A stretch of 64,000 nt of DNA, from positions 248,001 through 312,000 of the forward strand of contig JAOTOL010001560.1 in assembly GCA_034440575.1 (NCBI GenBank), written 5' to 3'. Position numbers and translations under genes: made by a program. Within the stretch, counting starts at the first letter, position 1. Each line of letters opens with the position of its first letter. Below are positions 30,701-41,700 of this stretch, one piece after another. This stretch comes from Imbricaverruca yamaguchii (taxonomy: Eukaryota; Arthropoda; Thecostraca; Neoverrucidae). Below the pieces are notes generated by a model. The model made no database searches and was not told where the DNA came from. It saw nothing but the letters and a program-made list of their open reading frames with translations.

Positions 30701-33700
30701 ACTGATGATCGAAGTTAAACGAGTGCACTCTACTGGCACCGAAGGTCGCCACATTGTGTGATATGGTCAGCCGTCTAAAGACGGCGATGATAACAAATCC
30801 TGGATAGTCATTACCGCATCCCACGCACCCTTGCCAACATAAGAGACGACGACTATCACCGTCTACCACGGAGCATCGCGAAGATGGAACGCATCGAATT
30901 TGCATCAGATCCTAGTAAAGTTTGTTTGTTTATTGGTTGGTTCACGACACACTTTATGCACTTTCACGGCTAATGGCGCCGCCCATACTGTTTCGCCGGT
31001 GGGCTGCGGGATTGGGAAATGTCCTGAGTGGCGCTAGAGTCGAACCCGGGACCTTTGGTACCCATAGCCCGACACCTTAACCACTCGGCCATTCCCCCCC
31101 TAGTAAAGTTTGTCAACAATTGCTGTCTCCAACTTTGCTCTGCGTCGTACAACTGCAGCTTGATGAGCACATCCTATATTATCTCTATATATAGCAAAGC
31201 AGTGAGATATCTGCAGAGAGCTCACTGTGTTACGCCGCTGCACGAGCCGCACGTGCTCGATCACCACGGACGCGGTCGACTGATGCTGGGGCTTGTGCAC
31301 GCGGTGCACGGCTCACACTGACTTGACAATCTCCGCCAGACTCCAGCACTGACCTGACAATCTCCACCAGACTCCAGCACTGACCTGACAATCTCCACCA
31401 CACTCCAGCACTGACCTGACAATCTTCACCAAACTCCAGCACTGACCTGGCAATCTCCACCAGACTCCAGCACTGACCTGACAATCTCCACCAGACTCCA
31501 GCACTGGCCTGACAATCTCAACCAGACTCCAGCACTGATCTGACAATCTCCACCAGACTCCAGCACTGACCTGACAATCTCCACCAGACTCCAGCACTGA
31601 CCTGACAATCTCCACCAGACTCCAGCACTGACCTGACAATCTCCACCAGACTCCAGCACTGACATGACAATCTCCACCAGACTCCAGCACTGACCTGACA
31701 ATCTCCACCAGACTCCAGCACTGACCTGACAATCTCCACCAGACTCCAGCACTGACCTGACAATCTCCACCAGACTCCAGCACTGACTTGACAATCTCCA
31801 CCAGACTCCAGCACTGACCTGACAATCTCCACCAGACTCCAGCACTGACCTGACAATCTCCACCAGACTCCAGCACTGACCTGACAATCTCCACCAGACT
31901 CCAGCACTGACCTGACAATCTCCACCAGACTCCAGCACTGACCTGACAATCTCCACCAGACTCCAGCATTGACCTGACAATCTCCACCAGACTCCAGCAC
32001 TGACCTGACAATCTCCACCAGACTCCAGCACTGACCTGACAATCTCCACCAGACTCCAGCACTGACCTGACAATCTCCACCAGACTCCAGCATTGACCTG
32101 ACAATCTCCACCAGACTCCAGCACTGACCTAACAATCTCCACCAGACTCCAGCACTGACCTAACAATCTCCACCAGACTCCAGCACTGACCTGACAATCT
32201 CCACCAGACTCCAGCACTGACCTAACAATCTCCACCAGACTCCAGCACTGACCTGACGATCTCCACCAGACTCCAGATGACCAGCAGGTAGAACACGGCC
32301 GGCTTGTTGTGCATCCTGGGCTCGGCGTCCAGCACGGCGAACAGGATCAGGTTGCGGCCGCTGACCTAACGACCAGCGGACGTTCGGTGGGGTGTCGCCG
32401 CCAGGTCACCAGGGCACGAGCGGTCCAGGGGTGAGTTACCCGTCTCACAATCGAAAGATCGTGGGTTCGAGTCTAACCTGTCGCTACCCGGCTTCCGCGA
32501 TCGATCGGCGTAAGATTGGCGACGCTACATGACTCGATGGCCGACGTGTCGTAAAAACCCAACAACCGACCAAGGTCGGCAGGCTGTCCAAGATTACTCA
32601 CCACCAGATCTCCAGTTAATCATTAGATTCGGTAGCGCAGAACTCGCCGGCGTATCCTATACAAGATCAGACGACATACTATTTCCGCTTACCCTGATCA
32701 CCAGACCAGGCGGCATACTATTTCCGCTTACCCTGATCACCAGACCAGGCGGCAGACCACTAGAGCAGTAGAGGAAGCAGACGAACACTTCCCAGTGTAC
32801 CATAACCACCATATCAAGCAGTAGAGTGCTTCAGTTTACCTTAGGTACTGTACCAGGCGACGCATTAATACGGGATGGGTGCAAAATGACCAACGCTGTC
32901 GACATGCTCTAAAACACAAATCCACCACTACCACCACTATCACCGGCATGCCGGTATGCCATAACGGTAGGCCAGACGGCTGGATACTTCTGGTCCACCC
33001 TCACCACTCGACAAGATGACGGCTATGCTAGGTACTGGATCAGACAGTAGGGCTCTCGGCGGTGACCCACACGGTCTTCCCACCAGCTGACGAGGCCCGA
33101 GGACCGGCGATCGGGGCCAGCCGCGGCGCACCTGCATCAGAGGCTCCAGTACTCCGCCCCGGGTCATGCCCAGCAGCGGGTGGAGCACCTCCAGCACCTG
33201 CAGACCCTGCACCATCTTGATGTTGGTGCCGGCCGTGTCGTACGCCCTCGTCATGGAGTCTGCGGCACACACGGAGCAACCACCAGCACCTGAACACAAC
33301 GGAGCAACAGACGGCAGTCGACTGATGCGGCGGGCATCGCACGGTCTCAGCCGAAAAAAAGGCGCGTATCCACCGACACCAAGGCGCAAAGCTGGGGCTT
33401 TGGAGCGCATCGATGAAAATTGGTGCTGCCGAGGAGCATCATAGTGAGGAATTAACACCAAAGTAGAAGCAGCGGCATTATAAGTTATACCGCGACGGAC
33501 CAATTAAGTTGCGATGTGCAATGGCGCACTTATGCACCTTAGAGTACCTACCACCCGCCGATAGATGTCCTGGCGCCACTATTCACATGCGGTACCTCAC
33601 CCAGGTGAGATGCAAGAGAACTGAGCGAGATACTGAAGGCGACCATTTGAACGTGGCTTACCTTCTCCCTCAAGATAATAGCGGAACGCTAGTTTGCCCA

Positions 33701-36700
33701 GGATGACGACGAAACCCAGCAGCTGCCACAGGTTGTACATGATCAGGTAGCTCTCCCGGAAATTCTCAACTGGAACATGTGTTTTACATGATCACTTAGC
33801 GTAGTACTCTGAGAAGCTATCCACTTTGAAACAAACAGTAAATGACTACGTAATTATCTGGAAATTAGCTCCTGCAACAAACAAAAAATTTGATATGCAT
33901 CGCAATTATGAACTGATAAACTTAAATATTTCAAGCGTCTATTGGTACGCAGGCAAACAAACCTCCATAAGCATCACTATTTAGAATGAAGACTACACCC
34001 GCATCACACATCTACAGCACCATACCAAACCGATTATATCATCGGATCACATTCATACATCACATCCAACGCCACCCCTGCCACCACACGTCCTCATACC
34101 ACGACCTGATCGTTACATCACATCCAACGCCACCCCTGCCACCACCACACGTCCTCATACCACGACCTGATCGTTACATCACATCCAACGCCACCCCTGC
34201 CACCACCACACGTCCTCATACCACGACCTGATCGTTACATCACATCCAACGCCACCCCTGCCACCACCACACGGCCGCATACCACGACCTGATCATTACA
34301 TCACATCCAACGCCACCCCTGCCACCACCACACGTCCTCATACCACGACCTGATCGTTACATCACATCCAACGCCACCCCTGCCACCACACGTCCTCATA
34401 CCACGACCTGATCGTTACATCACATCCAACGCCACCCCTGCCACCACCACACGTCCTCATACCACGACCTGATCGTTACATCACATCCAACGCCACCCCT
34501 GCCACCACAGCACGTCCTCATACCACGACCTGATCGTTACATCACATCCAACGCCACCCCTGCCACCACAGCACGTCCTCATACCACGACCTGATCGTCA
34601 CATCACATCCAACGCCACCCCTGCCACCACAGCACGTCCTCATACCACGACCTGATCGTCACTCCAACGCCACCCCTGCCACCACAGCACGTCCTCATAC
34701 CACGACCTGATCGTCACTCCAACGCCACCCCTGCCACCACCACACGTCCTCATACCACGACCTGATCGTTACATCACATCCAACGCCACCCCTGCCACCA
34801 CCACACGTCCTCATACCACGACCTGATCGTTACATCACATCCAACGCCACCCCTGCCACCACAGCACGTCCTCATACCACGACCTGATCGCTACATCACA
34901 TCCAACGCCACCCCTGCCACCACACGTCCTCATACCACGACCTGATCGTTACATCACATCCAACGCCACCCCTGCCACCACCACACGTCCTCATACCACG
35001 ACCTGATCGTCACTCCAACGCCACCCCTGCCACCACAGCACGTCCTCATACCACGACCTGATCGTAACATGACATCCTCCAGCGCCGGCCGCCATTTTCT
35101 GCGACTTGCCATCGCTCCCGCTGCCCCGCTGAATGGGGCGCTGTGTTCACGTCTCTGCCGCTGGAAGGGGTGTGATGGAGGGGCGGGTAGTCGGCCCCCT
35201 TCTGACCGGGGTGTGGGTGAGTTGTGCTCACGTCTCCGCCGCTGGAAGGGGAGGGATGGAGGGGCGGGTAGTCGGCCCCCTTCTGACCGGGGTGTGGGTG
35301 AGTTGTGCTCACGTCTCCGCCGCTGGAAGGGGAGGGATGGAGGGGCGGGTAGTCGGCCCCCTGCTGACCGGGGTGTGGGTGTGTTGTGTTCACGTCTCCG
35401 CCGCTGGGAGGGGAAGGTTGGAGGGGCGGGTAGTCGGCCCCCTGGTGACCGGGGTGTGGGTGGGTGTGCTGGGCTCACGTCTCCGCCGCTGGAAGGGGAG
35501 GGGTGGAGGGGCTGGTGTTCGGCCCCCTGCTGACCGGGGTGTGGATGGGTGTGCTGGGCTCACGTCTCCGCCGCTGGAAGGGGAGGGGTGGAGGGGCGGG
35601 TGTTCGGCCCCCTGCTGACCAGGGTGTGTGGGCTCACGTCTCCGCCGCTGGAATGGCTGCCCCGGCGGGAAGTCGCCGCCTTGTTGCAGCAGCTGGTCGT
35701 AGTCGGTCGACATGCCACCGCTGTCCTCCTCGTCGTCATCACTCTCGGAGCGCCACCGGTCAAAGTCCACCTGAGGCAGGTCCTCACGGCGTTTAGTCGG
35801 ACTACGGCCGCACGTCTCAGGCATGTTCCTCAAGTGGTGTGGGCCATCAGATATCCACCTCGGAAGGTGAGTCATCAAGTCTGTACTTCATGTCGCGTGG
35901 GTCCTCAGGTGACGGGCTCTGAGGTATGGTAGGTGTCGGTGTAGGTAGGTGGCGTGGGTTCTCAAGTCTGCATCCCAGGTCTTAGGTTCATACCTCAGGT
36001 GGTGTAGAAGAGAAGAAGAACCTTGGGTTCTTTTACGACGCATTCAACCGCTAGGTCATATATATAGGTCGCGGTTGGAATCGGTAAATGTTGTCGGTCA
36101 TGAAATTTGAACCCACAATCTAGCGGTCAAGTCCGACGCTCTACCAACTGAGCTACCCCCCCTCAGGTGGCGTGTACCATGAGACATGTGCCTCGGAAGG
36201 TAATAGTTAGCAGGCCCGTACCTCAGGCAGTGCGTGCTCTCATGCCATAGACAATGTAATACTAAGAATAAGATGCCAGAGTCATCCTCATTATCCAAAT
36301 ATTGCGATGCTTAAAAAAAAATACAATGCAATTCTAGCCCGAATGGTCTTGTAGGACCAGAGTCGCAACAGCTACGCTAGGCTCATCCCCGCGCACAAAG
36401 CCAGGAGCTACGAACCAATCGGGGACTGGCATACCGTCAGTAAAATACAAACTGAAACTAAGCGTATCGTCAGTACCCTGACAACGATACGCTGCTTAAG
36501 CTCATTCTGAGGCGTATGGGTCTCGCCAGGTTTTCACATGTCGTCAGTCGGTTGCGAATTGGCAGGAAACCCGGGGGGCTATCGCTTTAGTTGACATATG
36601 AACAGCATTGCCGACTGACAGACCGTCAATATCGCCCCGCTGTCAATGACTGACAGAAGGTCAGCACTGAACTGGACGGTGTGGCATAGACACGGCATCT

Positions 36701-38629
36701 GCCATGCCACACGTAGTCTGTAGTCTGTCCACACGTAGTCTGTCCACACGTAGTCTGTAGTCTGTCCACGCGTAGTCTGTAGTCTGTCCACACGTAGTCT
36801 GTAGTCTGTCCACAAGTAGTCTGTAGTCTGTCCACACGTAGTCTGTAGTCTGTCCACACGTAGTCTGTAGTCTGTCCACACGTAGTATGTAGTCTGATCA
36901 CACGTGGTCTGTGTCTGTCCACACGTGGTCTGTAGTCTGTCCACACGTAGTCTGTCCACGTGGTCTGTAGTCTGTCCACACGTAGTCTGATCACACGTAG
37001 TCTGTAGTCTGTCACACGTAGTCTGTCCACACGTAGTCTGTAGTCTGTCACACGTAGTCTGTAGTTGTCCACACGTAGTCTTACACGTAGTCTGTAGTCT
37101 GTCCACACGTAGTCTGTCCACACGTGGTCTGTAGTCTGTCCACACGTAGTCTGATCACACGTAGTCTGTAGTCTGTCCACACGTAGTCTGTAGTCTGTCC
37201 ACACGTAGTCTGTAGTCTGTCCACACGTAGTCTGTAGTCTGATCACACGTGGTCTGTAGTCTGTCCACACGTAGTCTGATCACACGTAGTCTGTAGTCTG
37301 TCCACACGTAGTCTGTCCACACGTAGTCTGTAGTCTGTCCACGCGTAGTCTGTAGTCTGTCCACACGTAGTCTGTAGTCTGATCACACGTGGTCTGTAGT
37401 CTGTCCACACGTAGTCTGATCACACGTAGTCTGTAGTCTGTCCACACGTAGTCTGTAGTCTGTCCACACGTAGTCTGTAGTCTGTCCACACGTAGTCTGT
37501 CCACACGTGGTCTGTAGTCTGTCCACACGTAGTCTGTAGTCTGATCACACGTGGTCTGTAGTCTGTCCACACGTAGTCTGATCACACGTAGTCTGTAGTC
37601 TGATCACACGTGGTCTGTAGTCTGTCCACACGTAGTCTGTCCACACGTAGTCTGTAGTCTGATCACACGTGGTCTGTAGTCTGATCACACGTAGTCTGAT
37701 CACACGTAGTCTGTAGTCTGTCCACACGTAGTCTGTCCACACGTAGTCTGTAGTCTGTCCACGCGTAGTCTGTAGTCTGTCCACACGTAGTCTGTAGTCT
37801 GTCCACAAGTAGTCTGTAGTCTGTCCACACGTAGTCTGTAGTCTGTCCACACGTAGTCTGTAGTCTGATCACACGTGGTCTGTAGTCTGTCCACACGTAG
37901 TCTGATCACACGTAGTCTGTAGTCTGTCCACACGTAGTCTGTAGTCTGTCCACACGTAGTCTGTAGTCTGTCCACACGTAGTCTGTAGTCTGTCCACACG
38001 TAGTCTGTAGTCTGATCACACGTGGTCTGTAGTCTGTCCACACGTAGTCTGATCACACGTAGTCTGTAGTCTGTCCACACGTAGTCTGTAGTCTGTCCAC
38101 ACGTAGTCTGTAGTCTGTCCACACGTAGTCTGTCCACACGTGGTCTGTAGTCTGTCCACACGTAGTCTGTAGTCTGATCACACGTGGTCTGTAGTCTGTC
38201 CACACGTAGTCTGATCACACGTGGTCTGTAGTCTGTCCACACGTAGTCTGTAGTCTGTCCACACGTAGTCACATGTAGTCTGTCCAACTTACCCGCAGCC
38301 AGTGAAGTTTGATTTTGTCCCGCTGTACCTGAGGCCAGCAGCCGTCCTCCTCCTTGTTCAGTGTGATCTGGACGCAGCGGTCTCCGACGCCGTATATCAC
38401 ATCCTGCCGCCAGACACGGGGTCACTGGGCGTCGCCTCTCGCTCGACATGCTGCAGCAACACCACACCCAGTCGCAGGCTGTCTCACGACACTGCACAAC
38501 ACAACACCATACTACCACCTGGTGCAGCGTAGCATAGCATCAGCTCCCGAAGGTCACTAACGAACACAGGTATAAATGTGTTTATACTCGCTCGCACGCA
38601 CGCACGCACGCACGCACGCAGATATATAT

Positions 38630-38701
<72 letters not shown>

Positions 38702-41700
38702 GTGTGCACACCAATGTGCGAATGTATCTCCATAATCTTTCAACGGTGTCGTGCTGAAATCAGGGCCCAAGTCATGCAAACTTCTTTAGTGCACCCTCAA
38801 ACCATTACACTATCTTGGAATTCACTTCAACGTCGAGAAATCAACCTATGGTTGAGAGTGGCTGTTTGCTCAAGACCCTAACTTTCCCAACAAATTCAAG
38901 TAGAATATAATTGATGGAAGCGTCGAACATCATGTGGGAAAACCTGTATAAGTGGGTTAGAAAACAATACCAAATTAACACCACCACATAGCAAACATTT
39001 TCAGACAACAAAATAATGGCGCAGCCGAATGCCACACAGTTGGTATTCGTGAATTGCCCTCCAATTGGGTCACGTTCTCGCGGCGCACTAGGCAGAATGC
39101 GTCCGACGTCAACTCGCCAGTCACAGGCGTACGTAATCCGCCGCTGGCCACACCGGCGCCGGGCCACACTCGTCACAGACCACGCCGGCGCCGCGTCGCT
39201 CTCGTCACAGATCACACCGGCACCGGGCCGCTCTCGTCACAGACCACGCCGGCGCCGCGTCGCTCTCGTCACAGATCACACCGGCACCGGGCCGCTCTCG
39301 TCACAGACCACGCCGGCGCCGCGTCGCTCTCGTCACAGACCACACCGGCGCCGGGCCGCTCTCGTCACAGACCACGGCGGCGCCGGCCCGCTCTCGTCAC
39401 AGACCACGCCGGCGCCGCGTCACAGATCACACCGGCGCCGGCCCGCTCTCGTCACGGACCACACCGGCGCCAGGCCGCTCTCGTCACAGACCACACCGGC
39501 GCCGCGTCGCTCTCGTCACAGACCACACCGGCCCGCTCTCGTCACGGACCACACCGGCACCGGGCCGCTCTCGTCACAGACCACGCCGGCCCGCTCTCGT
39601 CACGGACCACACCGGCACCGGGCCGCTCTCGTCACAGACCACGCCGGCGCCGCGTCGCTCTCGTCACAGATCACACCGGCGGCGGCCAGCTCTCGTCACA
39701 GACCACACCGGCGCCGCGTCGCTCTCGTCACAGACCACGGCGGCGCCGGGCCACACTCGTCACAGACCACACCGGCGCCGGGCCGCTCTCGTCACAGACC
39801 ACACCGGCGCCGCGTCGCTCTCGTCACAGACCACACCGGCGGCGGCCAGCTCTCGTCACAGACCACACCGGCGCCGCGTCGCTCTCGTCACAGATCACAC
39901 CGGCACCAGGCCGCTCTCGTCACAGACCACACCGGCGGCGGCCAGCTCTCGTCACAGACCACACCGGCGGCTCCGACCAGTGGGCTGAGACCGGCACAGG
40001 ATCGGGCGCTCGACACGCATCACGGGCCGCGAGAACTATCGGCCGCGGCGTCCCTCCAACACCGCGTTCTGGCTGTCGGCGGGAATACAATATTTTTGTT
40101 TAATGGTCCGGTCAAAATGGCACCAGAAGACGGGCACCGTTGCCGATTCACGACTGCAACTGCCGGGGGTCGAGTGCCCGTCGTCAGATTCGCCCGGCGC
40201 ATGGTTGAGCAAAATGGACATAAGCCTTGCCGTTCACTCATCAGGTACAAAAAAGCGGGCAAAGCGCGGGTTTCCGGGCGTGGCTCCATCAACACGCCAG
40301 GTGAGCCGGGACGTGCCCAGATTACAACTGCTGGTGGCCGGGCTGGGCGGCGGTCTACAACGCATCAGACCTGGAGGTCAGGCGACACGTCGAGCTGGCC
40401 AGTCTGGCCACCTGCCGCTGCCAAAGAACACGTGTCTGTGGCAGCCGTCAGGCCACGTCGGCGACTGTGTCCGCCTCTGGCTGCCGGCCAGAGTTCCCGT
40501 GTCACGGCGCGATACAGAGAGACAATATTTGCGGTACAGCAGTGTAAACTGCTATGCTGAGACGTCTGAGCACGTCACTGGCGAAATTGAGTCGAGGAAA
40601 CCCGACCAACGGCATGACGGTTAAGTTGTATCGCATTGGATTAGCAAAGAGTGGAGATGACGTGGGATAACATTCGAAGATGTGTAACACCACTGAACGG
40701 CGGGACTTCAGTTGACGTCATGCAGCAATGCATAGTCACGTTGGTTATCCCAGCAGAATGATCTGCTGGTCGCGGTACGCTCACGAGTTGCGACACCACC
40801 GGAGGAGTCTCGTGACACGGAGCCACTAGGTCCGCGCCAGCCACGAGTGACGGGTGGGTGACTCCGGATACACCACGGTAGCGGTGGCCGCATAGTGAGC
40901 GGTGGTCGTATACGCGTTGGCCAGAGTCGTGAAACTAATGTCATCGTCTGTAATGATGCAATGATGTATGCAGCAATATCACCGCCAGTAGCGATGATGA
41001 CACAAGGATGTTGTGTGTTACATATTTTAGCATTATCTTAGCATTAAGTATATGGGCAAATAGGACAGGGACAACGTCTCAATTTACAAATCCAGGAGAT
41101 CAACCGCGCATTCTTAAAGGGTTCTACTCGCTGTAGATAATCTCCGTTAATAGTTTTGCGGAAGTGACCCGAAGAAAAGATGAGATTCGACTCGACGAGC
41201 ATTCACAACAAGAGGCAAGCGGCATCCTCACGACTTAATCTTAAGTTCCGCACAAAACGCTAACTGTAATAACTGGTTGCGCGTATCAGTGTATCACATG
41301 TGGGAGGTATCGGGCACCAGTCGCCCAGCATCATGTGAATGGTGAAACACCGACCAAAATAGAGCTGCAAGGCCTCTGACTTGTTGATGTCCAAGTCTAA
41401 TAATGTCTTCATATTTAACTTCTAATAGTATCTCATTGATAATTATCATGTTTATACTCACCATTGCAAATCATGATAAACCTACATCTCCAACACAATT
41501 GAGAATATCTCTTAACACAATTCCAGGTAGGACTATCTATGATGTGGTATGTCATACAACACCAATTTGTATTTCACATCATTATCACTAGAGTAGTTAT
41601 CCATAAATTAGGCATCTGGCAACAAGTGAAAGATATACACATATAATGGCGTTGTTGAATCAAAATTGCGCTGGAAGAACATGTTCAACATCACTTCCAT

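Noticed and set aside
31020..31098. tRNA gene with variable arm
   Set aside because: Part of SINE A with a perfect target duplication; acceptor stem ends do not pair.
31318..32275. CRISPR array
   Set aside because: Units are contiguous without distinct spacers and derive from a eukaryotic exon edge.
36100..36165. tRNA-Lys gene
   Set aside because: The acceptor stem cannot pair, a SINE body follows, and short direct repeats flank the unit.
36579..38518. Long Thr-Asp-Tyr-Arg repeat frames on the minus strand
   Set aside because: 22-bp repeat in HACD3 intron 3; the real exon 3 is in a different, splice-supported frame.
39016..40560. 514-codon frame
   Set aside because: Mostly the 32-bp minisatellite inside HACD3 intron 2, antisense to the gene; the unique 3' part has no recognisable family.
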